Positions 26,750 through 37,421 of a DNA stretch of 64,000 bases are shown piece after piece; within the stretch, counting starts at the first letter, position 1; the number at the start of each line of letters is the position of its first letter. The stretch spans positions 1,116,001 to 1,180,000 of the forward strand of contig NZ_QUBR01000002.1 of the NCBI RefSeq assembly GCF_003586285.1, written 5' to 3'. The position numbers were made by a program, and so were the translations under genes. The notes under the pieces are model-generated. The model had not been told where the DNA came from. It saw only the letters and a list, made by a program, of their open reading frames with translations, and ran no database searches. The stretch is from Aeromicrobium endophyticum. Its GTDB lineage: Bacteria > Actinomycetota > Actinomycetes > Propionibacteriales > Nocardioidaceae.

Positions 26750-27598
26750 CTACCCGCCGACCGACACCGCCATGCTGCCCAGCAGCGTGTCGGATCCTCG
26801 GGTGCCTGGGGTGTTGAGGGCGTAGACGTACAGGACGGTCGCGCCGCGGGAGCGGAGCGTCGCAAGACGTTCGAAGCGGAAGAACTCGGTGCTGAACCGG
26901 AACGACTCGACACCCGGGGTCTCACGGGGTCCGCCGACGGTCACGAGGTAGTCACGCTGGCCTGCCGGGACGTCCGGCTCGTTGGCCGTCGCCGACAGCC
27001 GCACGGCTCCGCGTCCCTCGCCGCGCGCCCACAGGACCTTCCCGGACGGCGACCCGTCCGAGTCCTTGAAGTGGATGAAGCCGGACGGCCAGGCGCCGCC
27101 CTTGCGCTTGAGGACGCGCCACATGAACGTCCCGCCGAGGTGGTCCTCGGAGATGACGATCGAGCCGTCCTTGCGGACCGCCTCGACGTACGCGACGTGC
27201 CCGCCGGCCGACGCGCCGTGGTAGCGCGGCTTCCACCACGCGACCGAGCCGACCCTCGGCGTGCGGGAGACCGGCGTGCCGGCCTTGCGCGCGGCGGCGC
27301 CCCACGTGCCCGAGCCGTCGGCGCCCGGCGGACGCGGCACGGTGCGGCCGTTCGTCAGGCGGTACGCCACGTAGTTGGTGCAGTTGTGTCCCGGGCGCAT
27401 GTTCCAGTACGAGCCGCGGTACACCGGCGCGTAGCCGGCGTCGCCACGGCCCTTCGCGGCACACTGCGCGAACCCCTTGCACAGCGTCGTCGAGCTGGAC
27501 GCCGCCTCAGCGGGCGCCGCGACGACCCCCGCCACCATGATGATGATGGCCAGCACGAGCGCTCCCGCCGCTCGAGCCAGCCGATGCGCGCTGCACAT
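26750..27598 (-). CDS. Secreted CHAP-domain amidase-like protein
   Basis: A 282-residue exported protein. The signal peptide ends near APAEA (about residue 33 from the ATG at 27598). The CHAP segment is GHNCTNYVAYRLTNGR with catalytic Cys, and GHVAYVEAVRKDGSIVISEDH with the His; this arrangement belongs to the NlpC/P60-like cysteine peptidases that cleave peptidoglycan peptides. About 90 C-terminal residues form an unidentified beta-rich domain. An earlier in-frame ATG (27628) is possible but would lengthen the signal region. Confidence 0.85.
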   Translation of the reverse strand: MCSAHRLARAAGALVLAIIIMVAGVVAAPAEAASSSTTLCKGFAQCAAKGRGDAGYAPVYRGSYWNMRPGHNCTNYVAYRLTNGRTVPRPPGADGSGTWGAAARKAGTPVSRTPRVGSVAWWKPRYHGASAGGHVAYVEAVRKDGSIVISEDHLGGTFMWRVLKRKGGAWPSGFIHFKDSDGSPSGKVLWARGEGRGAVRLSATANEPDVPAGQRDYLVTVGGPRETPGVESFRFSTEFFRFERLATLRSRGATVLYVYALNTPGTRGSDTLLGSMAVSVGG

Positions 27599-27715
27599 CG
27601 CTCCCCGCTCCCCTGGTACGTCCTTCACGTGCCGGGTCCACTCCCACGGACCCGCTCCCAGGACAGACCATAAGGTGTAACCCGCAGTGACGCCGGCGGA
27701 TCTCGGAGCGAGCTG

Positions 27716-28879
27716 TCAGTCGACGAGCTGTCGGACCACGGCGTCGGCGAGGAGACGTCCTGTCAGGGTGAGCACGAGCCGGTCGTCGAAGACCGTGACG
27801 AGGTCGCGAGCGGCCAGGTCGGCGACCTGCGCTCGTGCGTCCGGCGAGAGCGAGGCCAGCTCGAGGCCCGTCCGCAGACGGGTCTGCAGCATGATGCGCT
27901 CGATCTCCGCGGTGGCGGCGTCGATCGTCTCGCCGTCGTGGCGTGGGCTCTCGTCCGCTGCCAGCCGTTGCGCATAGGCGGCGGGGTGCTTGACGTTCCA
28001 CCAGCGCTCGCCGGCCAGGTGCGAGTGCGCTCCAGGGCCGAAGCCGAACCAGTCGTCGCTGTGCCAGTACAGGACGTTGTGGCGGCACTGGGCGCCCTCG
28101 TCCCGTGCCCAGTTGGACAGCTCGTACCAGCCCAGGCCCGCGGACGTCAGCAGCTCGTCGGCCAGCAGGTACTTGTCGGCGGTCTGGTCGTCGTCGGGCA
28201 TCACGACCTCTCCGCGGCGGACCTTGCGGGCGAAGGCTGTGCCCTGCTCGACGATCAGCGCGTACGCGCTGACGTGATCGGGCTCGAGGGCGACAGCCTG
28301 GTCGAGGCTGGCGCGCCAGTCGTCCATCGACTCGCCCGGGGTGCCGTAGATCAGGTCGACGCTGACCTGCTCGAAGCCGGCCTCACGGGCCCACCGCACG
28401 GCCTGCGGGACACGGGCGGGATCGTGCGTGCGCTCGAGGGTCGCCAGCACGTGCGGGACGGCCGACTGGACGCCGAACGAGATGCGGTTGAAGCCGCCGC
28501 GGCGCAAGGTGGCGAGCGACTCCGGCGTGACCGAGTCTGGATTCGCCTCGGTCGTGACCTCCGCGCCGGCCGCCAGGCCGAGCACGTCGTCGACGGCACC
28601 GAGCATCCTCACCAGGTCGTCGGCCGGCAGCTGGGTAGGCGTCCCGCCGCCGAAGAACACCGTCTCGACGGTGCGCCCGCCCGCCGCCGGGGCCGATCGG
28701 ACGATCTCGGCGATCGCGGTGTCGGCGTACGAGGCCCTCGTCGCACCCTCGCCGAGCTCGTCGGCGGTGTAGGTGTTGAAGTCGCAGTAGCCGCAGCGCA
28801 CCGAGCAGAACGGCACGTGCACGTAGACGCCGAGAGCCCGGCCCCGCGTCATCGGGGTCGGGCTCTCGGCGTCTGGCAC
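27716..28879 (-). CDS. hemW: Radical SAM heme chaperone HemW
   Basis: A 387-residue radical SAM protein. The cluster motif CSVRCGYC gives Cys25, Cys29 and Cys32 (CxxxCxxC); FFGGGTPTQL and QSAVPHVLATLERTH are conserved in HemW. It lacks the extra residues of HemN, so it is taken as a heme chaperone rather than coproporphyrinogen oxidase. The GTG at 28879 follows TACGCT-N6; that -10 is formed by the last sense codons of the upstream acyl-CoA ligase gene, whose stop lies in the spacer. It therefore has its own leaderless promoter. Confidence 0.92.
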   Translation of the reverse strand: MPDAESPTPMTRGRALGVYVHVPFCSVRCGYCDFNTYTADELGEGATRASYADTAIAEIVRSAPAAGGRTVETVFFGGGTPTQLPADDLVRMLGAVDDVLGLAAGAEVTTEANPDSVTPESLATLRRGGFNRISFGVQSAVPHVLATLERTHDPARVPQAVRWAREAGFEQVSVDLIYGTPGESMDDWRASLDQAVALEPDHVSAYALIVEQGTAFARKVRRGEVVMPDDDQTADKYLLADELLTSAGLGWYELSNWARDEGAQCRHNVLYWHSDDWFGFGPGAHSHLAGERWWNVKHPAAYAQRLAADESPRHDGETIDAATAEIERIMLQTRLRTGLELASLSPDARAQVADLAARDLVTVFDDRLVLTLTGRLLADAVVRQLVD

Positions 28880-28882
28880 CCG

Positions 28883-30718
28883 CTAAGCGTAGAAGCCGTC
28901 GAGGATCGCCTTGTTGTTGGCTTCGACGACGTTGCGCTTGACCTTCATGCTGGGCGTGATCTCACCGGACTCGATCGACAGGTCGTGGTCGAGGATCGCG
29001 AACTTCTTGATGGTCTCCCAGCGGTTGACCTTGGCGTTGAGCTCGTCGATCTGGCCCTGGATGACCTCACGCATCTGCGGCGAGCTGACGACCTCGGTGT
29101 ACGACTTGCCCGCCATGCCGTGCGTGCCGGCCCACTCGGCGACGGCGTCGGGATCGAGCGTGATGAGCGCCGAGCAGAAGTTGCGCTCGTTGCCGTGCAA
29201 CAGGATCTGGCTCGTGAGGGCGCTGATGCCCTTGAACATGCCCTCGATGTGCGGCGGGGCCACGTACTTGCCGCCGGAGGTCTTGAACAGCTCCTTCTTG
29301 CGCCCGGTGATGAACAAGAAGCCGTCCTCGTCGATGCGCCCCTCGTCGCCGGTGTGCAGCCAGCCCTCGTCGGTCAGCGTCGACGCGCTCTCGGTGTCGA
29401 GGTTGTGGTAGCCACGCATGACGTGCGGACCCTTGATGAGGATCTCGCCGTCCTCGGCGATCTTGGCCTCGCTGCCGGGGAACGCCATGCCGACCGAGCC
29501 GATCTTGAAGTTGTCGGGCTGGTTGACGAAGGCTCCGGCCGAGTTCTCGGTGAGGCCGTAGCCCTCGAGGATCAGGACGCCCGAGGCGTGGAACCACTCG
29601 GCGATGTCGGGCGAGAGCGCTGCCGCGCCGGAGATGAAGAACCGCACGCGTCCGCCGAAGCGGGCTCGCACCTTGGAGAACACCAGCTTGTCGGCGACCG
29701 CGAACTGCGCCTTGAGCACCGGCGAGACGGGCTGGCCCGAGCGGACGGCGCGCGAGTGCGCCAGGCCGACCTTCTCGGCCCAGCGGAAGATCTTGAGCTT
29801 GGCGCCGCCCTCGGCCTCGGTCATGCCGATGATGCGGCCGTAGGCCTTCTCGAAGATGCGGGGCGCGGCGCCCATGAACGTGGGCCGGACGACCGCCAGG
29901 TTGTCGACGATGCGCGGGACGCGACCGTCGATCGCCGTCGGGAAGCCGATCGCGAGCTGGGTCGACAGCAGCACCTTGCCGAACGAGTGGGCCATCGGCA
30001 GCCACAGGAACTGCAGGTCGTCCTCGCTGAGGATGCCGGCGGCGACCATGACGTAGCCCTCGTAGACCCAGCCGTCGTGCGCGAGACGGACACCCTTGGG
30101 TCGTCCCGTCGTGCCGGAGGTGTAGATCAGCGTCGCGAGCGAGTCGCCGGTCAGGGCCGCGACCCGGTCGTCGATGACGGTCGGGTGCTCGGCCAGGTAC
30201 TTCTCGCCGAGGGCCTCGAGGTCGTCGAAGCTGATGACCCAGTCGCCGTCGGTCGCGCCGTCGAAGACGACGACCTTGCCGACGGACGGGAGCTCGGAGT
30301 GCTTGGCGCGCAGCTTGGCGACCTGCTCGTCGTCCTCGGCGAACACGACCTTGCTGTCGGAGTCGGCCAGGATGTAGGCGACGTCGTCGGCCATCGTCGT
30401 GGGGTACACCGTGGTCGTCGCGGCGCCCGCGGCGTTGATCGCGAGGTCTGACAGGATCCACTCGATGCGGGTGCCCGAGGCGATCGCGACGCGCTCCTCG
30501 GACTGGATGCCGAGCGACACGAGTCCGGCCGCCAGACGGGTGACGCGATCACCGGTCTGGGCCCACGTCAGCGACTGCCACGTCTCGTCGGCGTCGGGGT
30601 ACCGATAGGCCTCGCGGGAGCCGCTGCTCTTCACTCGGTCGAAGAACATCGCGGACACGCTGGTCGGGCGACCTTCGATCACTGCGAGCTGTTCGGGGGT
30701 GACGACAGGAGCAGGCAT
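28883..30718 (-). CDS. Long-chain acyl-CoA synthetase (FadD15-like)
   Basis: Activates fatty acids to acyl-CoA through an acyl-AMP. The 611-residue chain has the AMP-binding signature YTSGTTGRPKGVRL, the GYGLTENSAG motif, HTGDEGRIDEDGFL and ITGRKKELFKTSGGKYVAP, as in mycobacterial FadD15-type enzymes. The ATG at 30718 is preceded by GAAGGA at a good distance. Its terminal codons TAC GCT TAG double as the promoter of hemW. Substrate chain length is inferred. Confidence 0.92.
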   Translation of the reverse strand: MPAPVVTPEQLAVIEGRPTSVSAMFFDRVKSSGSREAYRYPDADETWQSLTWAQTGDRVTRLAAGLVSLGIQSEERVAIASGTRIEWILSDLAINAAGAATTTVYPTTMADDVAYILADSDSKVVFAEDDEQVAKLRAKHSELPSVGKVVVFDGATDGDWVISFDDLEALGEKYLAEHPTVIDDRVAALTGDSLATLIYTSGTTGRPKGVRLAHDGWVYEGYVMVAAGILSEDDLQFLWLPMAHSFGKVLLSTQLAIGFPTAIDGRVPRIVDNLAVVRPTFMGAAPRIFEKAYGRIIGMTEAEGGAKLKIFRWAEKVGLAHSRAVRSGQPVSPVLKAQFAVADKLVFSKVRARFGGRVRFFISGAAALSPDIAEWFHASGVLILEGYGLTENSAGAFVNQPDNFKIGSVGMAFPGSEAKIAEDGEILIKGPHVMRGYHNLDTESASTLTDEGWLHTGDEGRIDEDGFLFITGRKKELFKTSGGKYVAPPHIEGMFKGISALTSQILLHGNERNFCSALITLDPDAVAEWAGTHGMAGKSYTEVVSSPQMREVIQGQIDELNAKVNRWETIKKFAILDHDLSIESGEITPSMKVKRNVVEANNKAILDGFYA

Positions 30719-30783
30719 TCGGTGATCCTTCACAGGTGCGTACTGAGGGAATGTGGTGCCGATCACCCTAACCTACCCGCCGG

Positions 30784-31422
30784 TCACCTGGCCGGATCGT
30801 TGCGTCGTTCACCCAGTCGGCGCGCGACGAACGAGTCGATGCGCGGCTCGGCGGCCAGCAGCGGGATCAGCTCGCGCTCGGTCGTCAGCGCGCGGAACAG
30901 CAGCTCGACGGTGACGTCGTGGTCGCGGCGCTCGACGACCTCGATCACGTCGCCCGCCTGGACGGTTCCCTGCTCGAGCACCCGCAGGTACGGCCCGGGC
31001 ATGCGGCCCTGCGTGAACCGCTTGACCCAGCGCGGCTCGTCGAGGAAGCCCTGGAAGACCGAGCACGGGATGCGGACGCCGGCGATCTCGAGCAGCGCTC
31101 CCCCGACCCGCCACCGGTCGCCCGCGCGGGCATCGTTCAGGTCGATGCCGGTGGTCGTCAGGTTCTCGCCGAACTGGCCCGGCGACAAAGGACGTCCGAG
31201 CACGTCGCTCCACGCCTGCAGGTCCTCGGCGGCGTAGGCGTAGACGGCCTGGTCGGGGCCGGCGTGGTTGACCTGGTCGGCGATCTCGTCGCCGTCCAGG
31301 CCGAGCGTGCGGACGTGCACGGGCCCGTCGACCGGACGCTTGTCGATCGCGCTGCGCCTGAGCATGCCCCACGGGACGTCGACCGTCCGACCGACGTTGA
31401 CGGACTCCACGCGCGCGCTCAC
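30784..31422 (-). CDS. MOSC domain protein (YiiM-like)
   Basis: A 212-residue protein with a single MOSC (MOCO sulphurase C-terminal) domain: DGDEIADQVNHAGPDQAVYAYAAEDL and PGQFGENLTTTGIDL, and IPCSVFQGFLDEP with the conserved Cys that would bind sulphur or molybdenum cofactor. YiiM relatives reduce N-hydroxylated purines. The GTG at 31422 follows TAACCT-N7. It is divergent from an FAD oxidoreductase gene 52 bases away. Confidence 0.87.
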   Translation of the reverse strand: MSARVESVNVGRTVDVPWGMLRRSAIDKRPVDGPVHVRTLGLDGDEIADQVNHAGPDQAVYAYAAEDLQAWSDVLGRPLSPGQFGENLTTTGIDLNDARAGDRWRVGGALLEIAGVRIPCSVFQGFLDEPRWVKRFTQGRMPGPYLRVLEQGTVQAGDVIEVVERRDHDVTVELLFRALTTERELIPLLAAEPRIDSFVARRLGERRNDPAR

Positions 31423-31474
31423 GGGGACGAGGTTATCGAGAGGCGGGTTCTCGCGAAGGTGTCATCGTGGACGC

Positions 31475-32719
31475 ATGACGAATCGTGCGGACGTAGACGT
31501 GGTCGTGGTCGGCGCCGGACTCGCCGGGCTTGCCTGCACCGCGCTCCTCCAGCAGCGCGGCATCGACACACGGCTGCTGGAGGCCTCCGAGGTCGTCGGC
31601 GGCCGGGTCCGCACCGACGCCGTCGACGGGCACCTGTGCGACGTCGGCTTCCAGCTGCTCAACCCCGCGTACCCGGCGGTGCAGGAGATGGTGGACGTCG
31701 ACGCCCTGCAGCTCCAGCCGTTCGCCGCCGGGGTCAGGGTGCGACGAGGCGAGGGCGCGGTGACGCTCGGTGACCCACGTCGCGAGCCGAGGCTGCTGGC
31801 GTCGACGCTGCGCAGCGGCCTGCTGCGACCGAAGGAGCTCGCGGGCCTGGCGCGCTGGGCAGCACCGATCGTCGGCGGCGACCGAGCCATCTCGCGGCGA
31901 GACGACGCCACGCTGGCGGTGTCGCTCGACCGGGCCGGCGTCCGGGGTCCCCTGCGCGAGCAGGTGCTGGAGCCGTTCCTCGCCGGCGTCCTGGCCGATG
32001 ACACCGGAGCCACCTCGGCGCGTTACGCGCGCCTGCTGATCCGGTGGTTCCTGCTCGGCACACCGGCGCTCCCCCGCGACGGCATGCAGGCCCTGCCGGC
32101 CCAGCTCGCCACGTCGCTGACGCGACCGGCCGAGACCGGTGTGCGGGTGACGGGGGTCGACCGGACGCCGGAGGGCGTCACGGTGCGCACCGCGGCAGGG
32201 GCGATCGACGCACGCGCCGTCGTCGTCGCCACCGACGCCGACGATGCGACGAGGCTGGGCGTGGTGCCCGGTGCCCCGCCCACCGGCGGGCTGGTGACGT
32301 GGTGGTTCAGCACGCCGGCCGGCATGCCGCAGGACCGCCTGCTCGTCGTGGACGGCGACCGTGGGCCGGTCGTCAACACGGCGGTCGTCTCGGCCGCGGC
32401 ACCCAGCTACGCCCCGCCCGGACGCGACCTCGTGCAGGTGACGACGCTCGCCGGCGCAGGCCTCTCCGACGCCGCGGCACTGGCCGAGGCGGGCCGTCTC
32501 TGGCGCACCGACACCGCCAGCTGGGACCTCTTGGTGCGCCACGACGTCGTCCGGGCGCTGCCGCGAGCCGTCCCACCCCTCGACCTGCGTCGCCCGTCCG
32601 ACGTCGGCGGTGGGGTCTTCGTCTGCGGCGACCACCGCGGCACACCGTCGATCCAGGGCGCGCTGAGCTCAGGTCAGCGTGCGGCCGCCGACGTGGCTTG
32701 TGCGCTCGGAGCTCGCTGA
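31475..32719 (+). CDS. FAD-dependent amine-oxidase-type oxidoreductase
   Basis: A 414-residue flavoprotein. DVVVVGAGLAGLACTALLQQRG is the FAD-binding Rossmann motif and ASEVVGGRVRTD the second FAD motif; VFVCGDHRGTPSIQGALSSGQRAA is the C-terminal FAD contact. The overall pattern resembles protoporphyrinogen oxidase/phytoene desaturase relatives, but no substrate can be named. CATCGT-N6 stands before the ATG, a weak leaderless signal. Its stop is 16 bases from the convergent gene. Confidence 0.85.
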   Translation: MTNRADVDVVVVGAGLAGLACTALLQQRGIDTRLLEASEVVGGRVRTDAVDGHLCDVGFQLLNPAYPAVQEMVDVDALQLQPFAAGVRVRRGEGAVTLGDPRREPRLLASTLRSGLLRPKELAGLARWAAPIVGGDRAISRRDDATLAVSLDRAGVRGPLREQVLEPFLAGVLADDTGATSARYARLLIRWFLLGTPALPRDGMQALPAQLATSLTRPAETGVRVTGVDRTPEGVTVRTAAGAIDARAVVVATDADDATRLGVVPGAPPTGGLVTWWFSTPAGMPQDRLLVVDGDRGPVVNTAVVSAAAPSYAPPGRDLVQVTTLAGAGLSDAAALAEAGRLWRTDTASWDLLVRHDVVRALPRAVPPLDLRRPSDVGGGVFVCGDHRGTPSIQGALSSGQRAAADVACALGAR

Positions 32720-32735
32720 CAGCGCGGCCGTGCGG

Positions 32736-33824
32736 TCACGAGACCCGGCGCGCTCTCCGACGCCACCAGCGCACTGCCAGGTCGACCACCGTGCCCGCTG
32801 CCATGACCAGGCCGACGACACCGAAGAAGGCGGACCCATCCGCCGCCCAGCTGGCCACGAAGAAGACGCCGATCGCCACCGACACGAGACTCGACAGGAC
32901 GTACCAGGGTCGCAGCTCGCGAGCACCGCGGTCGAACCACCGCATCCACGCCGGGTCGTGCTCCGATGGTCTGACGGCCTGCCGCACGAGATCGCGGCCG
33001 GTCGCGGGCTCGACGACCCTCCCACCCGGCAGCTTGGCCACGGTCGTGCGTCCCTCGAGCACCGCCACCGCCGCCGGCGGGAGGCCGAGAAGCCCGGCCA
33101 GCGCGTCGAGATCGGGTTCGCGCCGCATCAGAGCCCTCAAGGACACCACGTCGTCATCGGCCAGGCCCAGCAGCGAGCCGATGGCGGCCGCGTCTCCCGT
33201 CACGCCGGGGTCGCGCAGCCCGTCGTCGGCCACGCCGAACGGCGTCCAGCCCGGCTCCCACACGTGCGAGGCTCGGCGGCTGCCCCGCTTCAGCACCTCG
33301 AGACCCACGTGTCCACCGGACCGCCAGAGCACGACCGACCGTCCCCTCGCGTTGACCAGCACGTGGACCAGCACGTCAGCGGCCAGGTCGTGGTCGTGAG
33401 CGATCCCCACCAGCAAGCGGTCGCCGACCCGGGCCTCGTGCAGGACGAAGGCGTCGTCGCGCGCCACGACCCCGAGCATCAGGTCGGCCGGCGGGGTGAC
33501 GGCGACCGTCCGCGCGGGCCGGGCGCCCATGACGGGCCACTGCAGGTCGTGGGCCTCGGCCGCCGCAGTGCCCCACAGCGCGCCCGGCCACTGCGCCTCG
33601 AGACGCTCGAGCACCGCCTCGGCCTCGACATCGTCGGACGTCCCGTCCTCGGCGACGACCAGCGCGACGTCGTCGTCACCGACGACCCGTGCCACGGTCA
33701 TGCCGTCGAGTCCCAGCGCCGCCCCGTCGACGACCGACCCGACCAGGCCGAGCCCGGCCAGCACCTGCGCCAGCTCGTGAGTCGATGCACCCCGCACGAC
33801 CACCGGCACCTGTGCGTCGACCAC
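32736..33824 (-). CDS. Hypothetical membrane protein downstream of lepA
   Basis: A 362-residue protein not recognised. The first 270 residues are soluble and acidic, with no known motif; two hydrophobic helices near residues 305-350 and a basic tail (RWWRRRARR) suggest a C-terminal anchor with the bulk in the cytoplasm. The GTG start is four bases after the lepA stop, so it is translated from the lepA transcript. Confidence 0.72.
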   Translation of the reverse strand: MVDAQVPVVVRGASTHELAQVLAGLGLVGSVVDGAALGLDGMTVARVVGDDDVALVVAEDGTSDDVEAEAVLERLEAQWPGALWGTAAAEAHDLQWPVMGARPARTVAVTPPADLMLGVVARDDAFVLHEARVGDRLLVGIAHDHDLAADVLVHVLVNARGRSVVLWRSGGHVGLEVLKRGSRRASHVWEPGWTPFGVADDGLRDPGVTGDAAAIGSLLGLADDDVVSLRALMRREPDLDALAGLLGLPPAAVAVLEGRTTVAKLPGGRVVEPATGRDLVRQAVRPSEHDPAWMRWFDRGARELRPWYVLSSLVSVAIGVFFVASWAADGSAFFGVVGLVMAAGTVVDLAVRWWRRRARRVS

Positions 33825-33828
33825 GGCC

Positions 33829-35685
<1,857 letters not shown>

Positions 35686-35738
35686 AGTGCTCCCATCATC
35701 CCATCCCCCGGCTCCCGGGTCGCCCACCGGCGTCACGC

Positions 35739-37421
35739 TCAGTTCGGGGCGTGCACCCCGTTGCCGTTGCCATAGTCGGTCTGCAGGTTGAACGTGCGTC
35801 GCTCCAGCTCGGGCCAGTCGGTGTTGCCGCCCGTCGAGACCCACTGCCGCATCATGCCGGGGGCCGGCTCCGTGACGGCACCGTCGCCGTAGGGATCGGT
35901 CCACCAGATGCGGGTCGCGGTCGGGTTGTCGACCGTCGTGGAGTGCAGGTAGTAGTCGCGTTGCGCACCGTCGAACGGCGACTCCGGGTCGCCCTTCGCG
36001 AGGTGCTGGCCGGCATGCTCGTCCCACGGGTAGCCGTGGGCCGTCCCGCCATCGGCCGTGTCGACCATCCACAGCGTGTCGACCATCGCGATGATCGAGC
36101 TGACGAAGCCGCCGGCGTGCGCACGGGACGGGTTGCGGACCCCGAACCACGGATCGAAGCTCGCGAGCACCGTGCCGTCGGGCGTCCGGATGCGGTTGGC
36201 CGACTCCCACACCTCGTACAGCGCCCAGATCGAGCTCGTCCGCCCGTCGGGCACCAGGACGTCCCGGTCGACGCAGAACCGGTCGGGGATGACGCGGCGC
36301 CCGCCGAAACCGTCCGGCAGGTCGCTCCCGCTGGTCAGCACCTTCTGGGCGTCGCACGAGCGGGAGAACTGGTTGGCGTCGCCGAACCGCGTGAGCGTCG
36401 ACGAGATGATCTCGGTGCCGTCCGAGCAGCGGGCCGAGTACAGCAGCTCGTGGGCGTTGTTGATCAGTCCGTCGCCGCTGTGCGATCCCTGGTGCACCTT
36501 GATCAGGAAGTCGCAGGCGATCGGTGCGCCGGCCTCGTCGCGGACGTACTCCCGCGGTGACGCCGCGACCATCTTCACGTCGTTCGCGACGATGATCTTG
36601 TGCCCCACGTTGTCCTCGTGCCGGGTCACGTGGTCGTGCCCGGCGGCGTACGTGTCGAGCGCCTCGCTGACATAGCCGAACGGCACCCCGCGACGGCTCG
36701 TGCCGTCGGCGTCGAGGAAGTCGGTCGTCCAGCCGTAGATGTCGGACGTCGACGGGTCGTCGCCGTGCTCGTGCCCGTAGGTGCAGGCCTTCCCGGTCGC
36801 CGGGTCGACGTCGGTCGGCGGGTGCCACGTCGGGTACAGCTTGCCGTCGGCGCCCACGACGGAGTACGACGCGTGAAGCGAGGCCGGGCACGTGTCGACG
36901 GACGTCGGCGTCCAGTTCTTCTCGCGGTACGCCCGCGACTCCACGACCGGCGGCTCGCTCGGCACCGGGACCGTGGGGGCCGGTGCGGACGGCCCGGGGG
37001 GCGTGGCCGGCGCGGCACGCCGCAGCGTGATCGTCACCGACCGGGTCGAGACCTTCTTCGGCCCGGTCTCGCGCACGCGGACCGCGGCCCTGGCCGCACC
37101 GCCCTGCGGCACCGTCGCGAGCTGGGCGGACGTCAGCCGCAGCGTGTACCTCGCGGACGCGCGCGCCTTCACCCGGTAGGACCGTGGCGTGCCGTCCATG
37201 CCGCCGACGCGCACGCGCAGGGCACCCCGGCACGTCTTGGACGATCGGCACCGGACCGTCACGGAGGCGGTGCGCGCCTCCGAGGCCGTGACGCTCCTGG
37301 TGGTCACGGTCAGCACCGGGGACGCCTTCTTCGCTGTGGCCACGTGATCGTGGTCGGCCTGCGCCGCCACCGGGACCGAGAGCACTCCCGTCAGCAGGGC
37401 GACGGCGAGGAGGCGCCTCAC
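35739..37421 (-). CDS. Secreted His-rich protein of unknown function
   Basis: A 560-residue exported protein. The signal peptide ends near residue 22 (VAAQA). Residues 30-135 form a repetitive beta domain ending in a Pro-rich linker (138-160). The main domain has many histidines in conserved-looking settings: YPTWHPPTD (His200), [11 protein letters not shown] (His217, 219), [16 protein letters not shown] (His262, 264, 268, 274), [11 protein letters not shown] (310, 314) and NNAHELLY (324). This suggests a metal site, perhaps an enzyme; I recognise no family. The GTG overlaps the stop of the FG-GAP gene as GTGA, so both are made from one transcript, with a putative iron box in front. Confidence 0.8.
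   Translation of the reverse strand: MRRLLAVALLTGVLSVPVAAQADHDHVATAKKASPVLTVTTRSVTASEARTASVTVRCRSSKTCRGALRVRVGGMDGTPRSYRVKARASARYTLRLTSAQLATVPQGGAARAAVRVRETGPKKVSTRSVTITLRRAAPATPPGPSAPAPTVPVPSEPPVVESRAYREKNWTPTSVDTCPASLHASYSVVGADGKLYPTWHPPTDVDPATGKACTYGHEHGDDPSTSDIYGWTTDFLDADGTSRRGVPFGYVSEALDTYAAGHDHVTRHEDNVGHKIIVANDVKMVAASPREYVRDEAGAPIACDFLIKVHQGSHSGDGLINNAHELLYSARCSDGTEIISSTLTRFGDANQFSRSCDAQKVLTSGSDLPDGFGGRRVIPDRFCVDRDVLVPDGRTSSIWALYEVWESANRIRTPDGTVLASFDPWFGVRNPSRAHAGGFVSSIIAMVDTLWMVDTADGGTAHGYPWDEHAGQHLAKGDPESPFDGAQRDYYLHSTTVDNPTATRIWWTDPYGDGAVTEPAPGMMRQWVSTGGNTDWPELERRTFNLQTDYGNGNGVHAPN

Noticed and set aside
35686..37251. Extension of LepA by about 520 residues upstream
   Set aside because: The extension is antisense-frame sequence of the His-rich protein gene; LepA begins at the GGGAG-preceded ATG 35685.
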